A stretch of DNA of 25,074 bases from Flammula alnicola (taxonomy: Eukaryota; Basidiomycota; Agaricomycetes; Agaricales; Strophariaceae): NCBI GenBank assembly GCA_015499995.1, contig JADNRV010000555.1:1-25074 (forward strand). The letters are read 5' to 3'. A program made the translations under genes and the position numbers. Positions 1-9,242 of this stretch are shown here, in pieces. Below the pieces are notes generated by a model. That model saw nothing but the letters and a program-made list of their open reading frames with translations, was not told the origin of the DNA and ran no database searches. Positions within the stretch are counted from its first letter, which is position 1. Each line of letters begins with the position of its first letter.

Positions 1-1910
1 TTCGTTTCGCATCGATGTTTGCTGCGCCTCTGAGAAACCCAATTTTACCAAACACCTGTGTAGTTTTTTGCCGGAATCTGTCTCGACCTCGATCACTGCT
101 CGATGGATTACACCTACGGCGCCAGTTCCTATGGGTGCATGCAATGTGACCGTCATAAACTGGCTAGAACTGTACACGGATTTCCTATCTGGCTCCTCGA
201 AAGCGTCATTGAACAGACCCGGAACACAGCTTGGGCCCTGACGTATGAAAGACGATGGCGCCGGCGATCGGTAATGGTCGTAATCAAGCCTGATGAGTGC
301 CAATTCTCGACAACTAATTTCTTTCTCAGTCTACAGGATATGATCGAGTGAAGCTGGTGAGAAGAGTGTGGATAACTTACTTCGTTTGCCTTGTAAATAC
401 CACCCTCGTTGTACACCCTGGGTATAATCTCTCCGCTAGCCTTCCTTCGTTTGCTAGGAGTTGATGGCGCACTTTCTAAATTTTCTGCAGACCGCTTGCG
501 ACTGAAAGTTCCTGGTGTAGCAGTGGAGCCGTCGGTACTCTTTGTCACTGTGTACCTTTCCAGCGCATCTTGCAAAATCGCTATGTGCAGTCCCATATGC
601 AGCTGCCGGTATTTGGGGTTCTTGCAGTGGACCGTGTCAATTGCATCAGATAGATAGAGCGTTTGAGATCCTCGATGACGTATGCCAATACGTTCGTATG
701 TCCCACAGTTAAAAACCATGAATGTGGCATCGTATTTCACAGCCGATGCCCATGTCTGCGAAGAGATTAATTCCGTGAACTGTAAGACAATGTATAATTA
801 CTCACGCGCTGGATGTAATCGTTTCCGTTAGGGCGATATTTACGGCGAACCACCGCGCGCCGACCTGGTACTTTAACCGGGACAATTTTGGGTTTGAATA
901 CCGACTTTTTGTCGCGGTTTGGCGCAATAACCCCGTGAGACGTTGTCGAAGAAGCTGAGAAGCCTCGTTTGGTGTTGGGTCCTCTCGCCAAGACACGTTT
1001 AGATCGCTGATGTTTTGGCATAGTCTCGCGGGACAATACCATCTTTGGGGCATCCAGCGGAGGGCGTAACGAGGGGTTTGTCGGGTATCCTGTTGTATGT
1101 GCTCCTTCCCATTTAAATTGAGGTGTTGTCTTCATCTGAGTCACAAGGATCTCTCCAGATTTCGTAAGAGCAAAAAAAGACCACACAGCTAGCCAAGGGA
1201 AGATTCGAGGAAACTCTTCCATCATGTCAAAAGTTGCTTTGTCAAAGGATTCGACTAAAGATTGGCGTATAAAGGGGTTGGAAGAGAGGGATTCATAAAA
1301 GGGGAACAATCTGCCTTCTCTCAGAAATAGGTTTTCTTCGTCGTCATATCCGACATTGAATGTTGAAAACCCAAACAAGCACGACCAAGCTAACTCCTGT
1401 GGATGATACAGAGTTTCGAGGCATATCTAATGCACGCACGTGCCACACAGGTGTAGTATTGCTCCCCCACCGCTTTAGAATCGTGCATGTTGGCCGGTTT
1501 ATCCTGGGGAAATAAGTAGTCGTCGCGATGAAAATGGCGACCAGCTGCAGTAAAGGCTCCAAGCATCCCGTCCCATTTAGCGGATAAATCTTGAGGAAGA
1601 GAAGGTACTGGTGCAACATGTTTGAGGATTAAACTAGCCTCGATGTGTCTGTCGTAGAAGGTAATGGGGTTCTGAATGACCTGATGGATATCCGGCCGAG
1701 TTTTCAAGGGCGGGTAGTTGTAATCTAACGCGTCCTTGAGGACTGGTGCAAAAGGGTCATCTGGAGAGAGCATGGCAGACAAGATAAATGGAATCTGGTG
1801 GCACAATTACGTGAGTTAATAAACTCCTGAAATCAACCAATATTCTTGCGCACCGGTTTTGCGGTCTTATCCTCTTGATTGTCGAGCAACACCGAAACAT
1901 TCGCTATAAC
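1..1910 (-). CDS. Kinase-like protein, 3' end outside window
   Basis: I built this spliced gene by joining reading frames on the minus strand. Exons are about 1910-1854, 1794-1440, 1389-806, 755-381 and 330-1. Introns are 50-59 bp with GT-AG ends, and codon phase is kept at every join. The first part is a roughly 330-residue region of no domain I recognise. It contains FYESL and WLAVWSFFAL stretches and then a basic, Ser/Pro-rich linker (SKRRK). The last exon has a glycine-rich loop (PIGTGAVGVIHRA) followed by an LVKLGF segment with a candidate VAIK-type lysine, so the start of a protein-kinase-like lobe is present. Catalytic-loop motifs would lie left of base 1. It resembles the lineage-expanded kinase-like proteins of Agaricomycetes, but I cannot assign it to FunK1. 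The true start is unresolved: the 1910-1854 exon opens with GTT after a CTCTAG acceptor, so at least one more 5' exon is expected. Confidence 0.7.
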
Positions 1911-2621
1911 CTAGAGCTATGAGGCTCAACCTCTAAGTTACAGTTGTCAAGGTGGATGAAAGGGAGAGCGGCGAACATGAAAGTAACTCAAAGGTCGAAG
2001 TCAGGTGAAGGTTGAGCCCATTGTCGAACAAGGAACATTCAATAATATTGGAAAGTTTGCATTCGGTAATTTCCAACGTGTCACGTGACTCAGAATCTAT
2101 TTCCTATTTTAATTTACAACCCGGATCGCCGAATATTTCGCTTTTTTTTTCTTCAAAATTTTGGGTCTTGTTCACAAGGTATCGACTAATTATTATACAA
2201 CGCCTGGTGGTTTGTGCAGAGGAATTTTTTGGACACGAACATAGACATGAACATAGATTACATGCCGTGGAATAACAGCGTACTTTTTTTCAGTCTTTCC
2301 GATTATGAATCGTTTAAAGATATTCTAGTATTCCGCAACCTAGTACATATATCGTAAATACACGAATTCCATTTAAATCCTCCATTATTTGCAAAAACTC
2401 GTGGTGGGAAGCCTGTAATTCCATGGATGTGTACGTACCTAGGTAACTCACTGTTTTCAGACCAATCCGAGGAAGATGCTGAGCCAGCTCGTCATCGAGG
2501 TAAGCGAGAACCAAGAAAGGCTGGTTATTACACAGACGTCGACAAGGGGGTATGTCCGTTTACATAACCTACATACAAGGTATAACTATCCTAAGGTTCT
2601 ATGTCTGCTGGCTGAATGCCG
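1911..2621. other. Intergenic, promoter side of the kinase-like gene
   Basis: This AT-rich stretch lies between the 5' side of the kinase-like gene and the 3' end of the alpha/beta hydrolase; both are on the minus strand. The missing first exon of the kinase-like gene probably lies in 1911-2000, where a short ATG-initiated frame starts near 1978. An 87-codon plus-strand frame at 2012-2275 has low-complexity, non-protein-like composition and I do not call it. I see no RNA gene or repeat. Confidence 0.4.
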
Positions 2622-3995
2622 TTACAATCGACACGGTGGCAACACCGGAGCGGTACTCGATAAAGCCTCGAAGATATAGGTAGCCAGAGTCGTGGGTGCT
2701 TCTTGTGGTATCTATGGATTCGCCAGGTGGGTTAAAGTTGGAACGTGGTAAGAGGCCTCGAGGTACATTGGGTGATAAATTAAAGACGCACCAGATGCCC
2801 AACGTTCTTCTGTATTGTCACAGAAGCGAACCGGCGTCCTGATTTCGGGTCTGTTAGGGCTTGGTGCACGTGTGAGGGGCTGTTAAGGATGGGTAAATAT
2901 ACGTAGGCAAGGGAGAGACGAAGGAATACATACATCATGTCGGGAATTTCACCCAGGATGAGGTGGACTGGGATACGATGACAGACTTTGTTGAGGACCT
3001 CGACTGGTTTCGTTGGGCCTTCTTCGTCCAGGTACATGGCCTGTAGCTGATAAGCTCGCGAATGATAGACACTATGATGGTATTACTGACGACTTCTTGC
3101 TCTGGACTACACGACAGGCCAAAGCCACCGGCCTCTGGCTTCCAATGGAGCGCATGGTGCTGCAAAGTAAAGTAAGCAAGAGGGATCCACTCAGGAAATG
3201 GAAATGGCTTGACGACGCACCAAGAAGCGATCCAAGACCCGAGGGTCCCATTTTGCGCCCCGTCTTCGAAGGTCGTTGTAGTCCTGGTTTGCTTCTTCTA
3301 AGGTGGGCCATAATTTTGTGCGTTTCTTCGCCCTGCCCACTAGTTTGTCGCGGAGAGCTCTAATGTGGTGTCGCCCGACTGCGCTAAGCATTGGCTCCAC
3401 GATGACGAGTGTCGAGAATGTGAATACCGGTTGTATTTGTTGCAGCATCAGGCTTAAAATGCACGTCAGCTGAAAACATTCGATGAGAAAGTAAAGGAAC
3501 GCACATCGCATTCCCCCCTAATGAATGCCCTATCCCGACCAGATTCCTACTCCTGAAATCCACGCGAGCACCATGGTTTAAACCAGCTGAGAGAAAGCGG
3601 TGGACGGCATGTGCATATCTCTCACAAGAGACTGGAATATGTTAAAGATCAAGAAGAAAAGAGGTGCGAAGCGGAAACAAACACAGACAATCTTGAAAAC
3701 CGGGTTCCGTCAGGGTTCGGTGGTTTCTCTGGCCCGACTCTCCGTGGTTGGGGCAGTCGATCGTCCAGGCCTCGCGGATCACAGTTGTGCTTCCGGGCTG
3801 CGACGCGAGGGCAAAGAGGTCCTCGAGCGCAGGCTCCCACGTCTCCTTGTGGAAGCTCGTCGAGTGCAAGACTATCAACGTCTCTGCGGAGGGGTTCGTG
3901 ACATTCTTCTCGAACTCTGGCACCCAGTACCGCTTTGCCACTATGAAGAGGGGGTAGTCGGACGTTGGGGGTAGGATATGGGACTCTATGAGCAT
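2622..3995 (-). CDS. Alpha/beta hydrolase fold protein
   Basis: Seven exons: 3995-3683, 3631-3505, 3452-3221, 3159-3091, 3040-2934, 2879-2792 and 2711-2622. They total 1026 nt, exactly 342 codons including TAA, giving 341 residues. Introns are 50-80 bp and GT-AG. An N-terminal LHSTSFHKETW segment matches the oxyanion-loop region of fungal hydrolases that usually read HGTSFHKE, so the usual Gly is Ser here. CPNHGESG follows at the next strand. The nucleophile elbow GIGHSLGG puts the catalytic Ser at about residue 141. The C-terminal VGHL gives the catalytic His at about 311, split by an intron from the final helix (PQEAPTTLA). The substrate cannot be inferred; relatives include esterases and small-molecule hydrolases. 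The donor of intron 1 is the least certain splice site, because several GT choices keep frame. The start ATG at 3995 sits 54 bp after a TATA-like box. Confidence 0.85.
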
Positions 3996-4048
3996 GGCTG
4001 GTGAAGTACAAAAGCAATTGTGCGCCAGGACCTAGGGGCCAACTGACT

Positions 4049-4055
4049 TTTTATA
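4049..4055 (-). promoter_or_regulatory. TATA-like box of the alpha/beta hydrolase gene
   Basis: The minus strand reads TATAAAA here, 54 bp upstream of the hydrolase start codon at 3995. That spacing suits a TATA box and a short 5' leader. No experimental start is known. Confidence 0.45.
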
Positions 4056-4123
4056 GAACACCCTTTAACTTTATCAGAAGTTATCGAACGTTGACAGCGA
4101 GAATGTTGAAAACCGAGGCTACT

Positions 4124-4151
4124 GACGATCAGTCTTATTCGATCCCATCAA
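4124..4151 (-). promoter_or_regulatory. 28-bp element, hydrolase-side copy
   Basis: Read in the direction of hydrolase transcription, this begins TTGATGGG and ends GATCGTC, and its last base lies 129 bp from the start codon. All 28 bases recur at 5175-5202 upstream of the DNA-repair gene, in the same orientation relative to that gene. It may be a shared regulatory site, or the two copies may be terminal inverted repeats of a small non-autonomous transposon. No target-site duplication is visible. Confidence 0.5.
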
Positions 4152-5174
4152 ATGAAAGACAGGGAAGCGGCAGAAGTATGTAGGAGTCACAAGAATTGCC
4201 CTCGAATCCCTTGCCACAATAAATTGCCTCGGCTTTGAATAAGAACCATCCTGCAATGCTCCGTGTCACTCAGAAATACCCAGACTGGACGGCATGAGCG
4301 GCATAACGCGCAAGTCAGGATTCGGCAGGACGGCATCGATATTCTCGATTCGTCCGGGTTTCGTAACTCCTTTTTTAAATTCTTTCTTACTCGTCTTTTC
4401 TCTCTTCCAGATTTCTTGCATATCCCTTACCTAGCCTTGTATACATTTTGTGTAAATTTGGACTCAGTCACTCCTAGGTACTTTAACTACAAGTTTTGAA
4501 CTACGAACATATAAGCGCCCGTCGAGGGCGAGGAAGTGCACTTGAGTTTCCACTTACACTCTGCATTCTGTTTCAAACAATGGCACGAGTTGACAGGAAT
4601 TATCAATCCACATCTTCAACAAGCTGGAAAATTCCAAAGCGCTAACTTCGCGAGAGGCGAGGGAAGTATCTAGGACATATCATAGGAAATATTTTCATGT
4701 CTTCCTTTCTAAACTTCGCTATCTAAGCATTCAAGTTAATCAGATATTCCAAGCCAGATGCTAATATTATACGAATGCTTCTTTCAACAAAGGTTGTTTT
4801 GCATCTGTCCATTTCCACGATCCCTTGTGCTGAGACGCTAACTGGGTGCCAACAAACTTATCCTGACATCAGTGCAAACCCACCCTCGAAAATCTTGCGA
4901 ATTATAAAGCCTCCACTGTTATTCTACGGCACAAGCATCATTAATACTTCCGGTTCGAACAACGGCGAAAACGGTTGGGGCCATGTTCAAGCCGCGCTCA
5001 TGATGGATGTCGACGACGCAGAACGGCGTCGACGTGCCGATCGGCAGCACATCATGCATCGTGGGAATGCTGATGGCCGAGGAAAATCCTTATGAGGGAA
5101 TTGAGAATTTACGCATCCCATCGGACCCATCCCCCTGTGACATGGAAATTTCTTTTAGACGACTTTAGAGCTTC
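4152..5174. other. Non-coding DNA between the two 28-bp copies
   Basis: About 1 kb lies between the inverted 28-bp copies. The longest frame (4775-5095, plus) has an unlikely composition, no recognisable domain and no splice partners that extend it. A GGTTCGAAC string near 4952 resembles a tRNA T-loop, but it lacks pairing flanks. I find no gene here. It may be a shared divergent promoter, or the body of a non-coding mobile element. Confidence 0.4.
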
Positions 5175-5202
5175 TTGATGGGATCGAATAAGACTGATCG
5201 TC
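5175..5202 (+). promoter_or_regulatory. 28-bp element, methyltransferase-side copy
   Basis: This is an exact inverted copy of 4124-4151. Read on the plus strand it begins TTGATGGG and ends GATCGTC, 271 bp upstream of the methyltransferase start at 5473. Similarity stops sharply on both sides. Its orientation relative to the gene is the same as for the hydrolase copy. Confidence 0.5.
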
Positions 5203-5472
5203 TCTCCCCTCTTGAAAACCTGCCTGTTGCTTGCCCCCAAGAGATGTTCGCTGCAGTATGGCCTATTTCGTTAAAGATACCCGTCCATTAATATCTTGTT
5301 TATGGGCGATATAACCAAGACGAATATATTTTCCAATGACGGCCCGGTTATATCACGAAACACCCTGCCCTAAGTTAATCATATGACCTATTATTGCATC
5401 CTCCAAATGACTCACGCGTGTACAATCCTTCTTGTCCTCAATATTCACCGCAGCTGCCCTTATATTTTTGCC

Positions 5473-6201
5473 ATGCCTGCTGAAAGAGTCAAATCTAGCA
5501 AGATATCTTCAATTATGCATAGCCAAGATAAAGATGTCGCCTTGGACGGTTGTTCTCATATGAATTCACGGTACTTTGGCGATGTCATATCACCTCAAGT
5601 TACACAATGTGCGCCGGTCAACAACGACCATGCCCTCATAGAAGCTGGTAAAACAGCTACGCTGGAACCCTCAAGTGTTCCGGGCATCTATTTTCCAGTA
5701 ACAGGTCAACAACGCGATGCTTACAGAACGAAGACCGGAAAGGTGAGCACTTCCGATCTCGAACGTTGCGATGTTCACTCATTTACACACATCTTGTAGC
5801 GACTGACGCCCCACCAATGGAACGTCTACGATTTCGCGATGACCATTCCCAAAGGAAAAGTTACAACATACAAAGAAGTCGCTGCCGGTGCTGGTGGTTC
5901 CCCGCGTTCTGGTATGTCTTCGGGCAATACTCCCAAACATCAAACACCATTGATTCAAGTTCATCCTCTGATTCATTCAGTGGGCAATGCGCTGAGAAAT
6001 AACCCATTCAGCCCATATGTTCCTTGTCATCGAGTTATTGCCTCCGACCTCTTCGTTGGTGGTTTTTTCGGAGAATGGGGAAAGGACCACAAGACCGGAA
6101 CACGATACAACGAGAAGGTCGACATCCTCTCGAAAGAGGGTGTTAATTTCAACGAGAAAGGCCATCTTTTGAGTGCTGATGAGGTATTATGGAAGCCCTG
6201 A
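5473..6201 (+). CDS. O6-methylguanine-DNA methyltransferase
   Basis: Suicide repair enzyme that transfers the alkyl group from O6-alkylguanine in DNA to its own cysteine. Exons are 5473-5742, 5800-5911 and 5981-6201, 603 nt in total, giving 200 residues. The introns are 57 and 69 bp, GT-AG. Exon 2 encodes LTPHQWNVYDFA and IPKGKVTTYKEVA, the conserved winged-helix region. Exon 3 gives VGNALRNNP, with the helix Arg at about residue 133, then the active-site PCHRV, with the acceptor Cys at about 143. GGFFGEWG and a KVDILSKEGV helix close the domain. The 90-residue N-terminal part is less conserved. ATG 5473 is preferred (GCC before it, protein-like composition after it), although the frame is open back to 5383. 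It is divergent from the hydrolase gene and convergent with the DUF6532 gene. Confidence 0.92.
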
Positions 6202-7176
6202 CTCCTGAGATGGGGCTGTTGACGTTCGACGTTCAGTGTTGATTGAAGTCTTAGGAGAAGGTGGCGGCCCGTGTATTCGTCTGCCCGAAGACACGGATTT
6301 CTCTTGTAATAGGTAGGTTCTCACTACTAGAGTAGTATGTGCGCGTTCATGCATGAATAATCGACCCCAGTTTTCGACGCCTTGCATGCCCTGGCAAAAC
6401 GAAGGGATTCTGTACGCCCTTTGGTATGCATAAACGAAGGACGCGCGTAAAGCGATAAGTATGGAAATATTGCAAGAGCCTTCCAAGAGCCTTCCTTATA
6501 TTTCTACTTGGTCCCGAAGCTTATACAAGGAGAGACGCGCCTGGGCTTGGCCTGGACACTTAGCAAGACACATAGCATCGAAATTTCGAAAATAAAATTC
6601 ACAATAATTCTATGTAACGGATAACTTCACCATGTTGCAACAAACTTTCTGACCTATCACTAGACTCCACCATTGTCAGTACAGTCCTTATTAAAAGCTC
6701 AGTAGCGATTTATCCGAAACGCGTTGGCGCAGGATTTTAATATGACACGGGGGCCCGAAGGTAGGTGTTGATTTCAGACTCTGTGTACCACTCAATACTT
6801 ACATATTGTTCGGTGCTCAGAACTTGAACAAAACTTTGAAAGTGCGAAGACTCATCCTCCGTCCAAGCTCACATCAGGGGAAAGCAACAATTCTATGTAG
6901 ATCTACGTAGCACCAATAATCAAGGTAGAGTGGTAGAGTAGTCCCCAAATATATAGGTACAGTAGATCTCAGCTATTATTCAGTAGCATCCCGTAGCATA
7001 TGCATGTGACTCAGTAGCTCAAAATTATTCCAGTAGCTTTCACGCTACCAGGTCTATCCATTGTATCAGAACTACAGACAGACTGATAGATAGGATTATT
7101 ATAATGTAAATCACACATATAGGGATGAATAATATGGTTTGTGCATTACTCGCAGCTACTACGTGATAAATGCTAA
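6202..7176. other. Intergenic DNA between convergent genes
   Basis: Nearly 1 kb separates the 3' ends of the methyltransferase and the DUF6532 gene. No protein-like frame was found. An 11-bp unit (CAAGAGCCTTC) is repeated in tandem near 6474-6495. The right half contains dispersed GTAGC motifs, listed separately. If DUF6532 belongs to the Plavaka transposon, the left transposon end should lie in this stretch. A CACTA at 6658-6662 is one possible end, but I cannot support it. Confidence 0.5.
6700..7160. repeat. Dispersed CAGTAGC motifs, possible subterminal repeats
   Basis: CAGTAGC occurs at 6700-6706, 6981-6987, 7012-7018 and 7031-7037. The core GTAGC also occurs at 6907-6911 and 6993-6997, with inverted copies GCTACC (7044-7049) and GCTACT (7155-7160). 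CACTA-like transposons commonly carry such short repeats inside their termini as transposase-binding sites. These lie just beyond the 3' end of the DUF6532 gene, where the left end of a two-gene Plavaka element would be. The motif is short, so chance clustering is not excluded. Confidence 0.35.
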
Positions 7177-9079
7177 CTAGTCCTCCATTTCGCTATCAGT
7201 CTCACCTGTTCTTCCTGCTAGTTCTTCGCGTGCACGTTCCTTTGCTTCAGCGCTAAGAGTTGGCTTGGTGACATTTTGCGTAGCGACACCTGCATTGCGG
7301 CTAAGAAGATATAAGTCAGCATGAACACAAGCACATGTATCAAAGAATACGCACGAAGATCGGGTATAGAGCTTCCTCCGAATAGCCGTAACAACTTCGA
7401 CGTTCAATGCCTCCCATTCAGCCAAATCCTTACGGAAAATCTCATGCCTATCCTTGATATCCTTTCCCCATAGTTTGGCCTTGACGCGAGTTCCGTCAGA
7501 CCATTCATCGAGGCAGAAGTCAAGCTAATTAAAGATAGTGATGACTTAGTGTTCGACGTGGACTTGGACATTCAAATAGAAATAAATAGACTCACGATTG
7601 TAAAAATCAACGCTAGCGTCTCCAGGGGAATAGGGTTGAACAGGTTCTTGAAAGTAACACCTTGAGAATTGGTATCTTCGAACCAGATGGCGTGCAAGAT
7701 CTCAGAGATGATCTTTCCCTGTGCATAGCCGGAAAATGTCTCGGGGTTCTATAACAACAAAACATAAGATAAATATATGACGAACATATAAAACTCACTT
7801 TGTAATGGAAGGCGGCCTTGGTCTTCAACTTCGTATAAAGATCACGATTCCAGGCCACAGTTTTCGCATCAGTCCCACGTTTGAAGCCAAAGACATTGAC
7901 CATAAGTGGACGGATCTGGTCGAGGGCATGGCCCCGAATTCGTGAACCACGTCTTTGAAGCTGTCCGAGATATTCTTTGTAAACAAGGAATTAAAAGAAT
8001 GATGAACACGTACAATGGAACTGATGCCGTCTGTGATTTTGTAGGACTCCTCAGCTGCAAGACAAGCATTCTTCCATGATTGTCGTGTCCATTTGAATCG
8101 CTTCGCGGTATCTGGTAAGGCGTCAGACGTAGATACAAGGCTTTCATACTCTGAAGCTGCCCGAAGGATGAGGGCGCGCACAACCTCTTCGAAATCCGAG
8201 GCTTTGAGCTTTTTAGGGTTTACATCAGCACCTGAACGAAATGCAGGCGTGGCGACAGTCTTCTGTGAAGCAGGTTCAGGTTGAGCAGTCTTGGTCTTCT
8301 TCGAAGCCGGATTGGCAGGCGGCTCCTCAGATCTAGCGTCAGACGCCGAACCAGATCTTTGGCGTTTCTGGGCAGCTATAGTAGGCGATGATGAGCCTGG
8401 ACCAGACGCACCAGGTCCATCGAGGTCTTCACAATCCGAAGAAGTAGGGGCAGGTGGCGGTAAAGTCTTGAAGGCATTCGACGAGATCCGGGGCGGCAAG
8501 ACTGGTTTTTGGGCAGCAGCAGCACCAATTCGCTTGAGAGGGGTACGGGTGTCATCTGTGCGATTCGTGACAGCTACCGTAGCCAGAGGTTTAATCTATT
8601 ACAGTAGATTAGTGTAATATCAGTGCAACGAAAATTTTTCTAAACATACCGAGCTCGAAAAGCCTGTTTTCTCAAATATTTCATCTTCACTTTCAACATC
8701 ATCATCATCGGGGAAATAATCTAACAACCAGTAAGTCGCAGTATGAGAAAAAAACAGGCAGACTTGCCTTTCGATTTCGATTTCGAGGCTTCCTTACTTT
8801 TCTTCTTCATCTTGTTGACTTCTTTTTGTAACGCTTCTAACTTCTTCAACTTCGCCTCGAAATTTTCCTTATCTGAAAAACATAGCAGCATATATGAACC
8901 AAATGACGAAAAGATGGTAGATGAGGTAGACACATACCTAAAGACGCCTGCTTGTTGGAAGCAGTGATAGAACGCTTGGAGCGAGGAGCTGGAGCTTCGT
9001 CAGAAGACTCCTCGACCTCGACTGAGACCTCCTCTTCCTCCTCACTATCAACAACCATTTTCTTGCGAGGTGCGCCCAT
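7177..9079 (-). CDS. DUF6532 family protein
   Basis: Eight exons: 9079-8938, 8872-8768, 8720-8650, 8595-8014, 7960-7799, 7748-7596, 7524-7355 and 7300-7177. They sum to 1509 nt, giving an intact 502-residue protein ending in TAG. Introns are 47-71 bp. The intron at 8767-8721 has a GC donor (AG/GCAAGTC). The N-terminus has an acidic run (EEEEEVSVEVEE), then a Lys-rich predicted coiled coil and a second acidic patch. A disordered Pro/Ser region follows with nuclear-localisation-like SKKTKT. From about residue 234 comes the helical DUF6532 region: an ILRAASEYESLV start, RRGSRIRGHALDQIRP, VFGF, an FKNLFNPIPLETLALI block and an EWSDG tail. The function of this family is unknown. It is greatly expanded in Agaricomycetes, often near transposons. 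Here it faces a Plavaka transposase gene head to head. Confidence 0.85.
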
Positions 9080-9242
9080 GAGTCTACGTGGCTGAATACT
9101 AGGAAGATATTGTGATGATAATGGAAAAAAATTAAGGTTTCAGTAGAAAGCGCAACTCCGACACCTTTGTATACTTCCGCTCACGAACACGGCAGAGACG
9201 GCACTGGACACAATCCTTAGAATTTCTCTTACATGAGACGAC
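9080..9242. promoter_or_regulatory. 163-bp shared divergent promoter region
   Basis: This is the only sequence between the start codons of the DUF6532 gene (minus, 9079) and the Plavaka transposase gene (plus, 9243). It must contain both 5' leaders and promoters. There is an A-rich run near 9123-9131 and a GTATAC at about 9168-9173. No classical TATA box is evident for either gene. Confidence 0.5.

Noticed and set aside
2012..2275. 87-codon plus-strand frame
   Set aside because: Low-complexity composition, no domain, lies in an AT-rich promoter area, and no splice partners extend it.
3600..3974. Plus-strand frames antisense to hydrolase exon 1
   Set aside because: They mirror the hydrolase coding exon; the minus-strand model has conserved motifs and closes in frame.
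4948..4965. GGTTCGAAC resembling a tRNA T-loop
   Set aside because: The flanking bases do not pair into a T-stem and no anticodon arm or acceptor stem could be placed.
4775..5095. 106-codon plus-strand frame between the hydrolase and the methyltransferase
   Set aside because: No recognisable motif, composition not protein-like except for a short charged end, and no convincing exon on either side.
6658..6662. CACTA as the left end of the Plavaka element
   Set aside because: A 5-bp match is expected by chance and the partner terminus is outside the window.
6895..7050. Possible CRISPR-like array
   Set aside because: The repeats are only 5-7 bp, unevenly spaced and in both orientations, and the context is eukaryotic.
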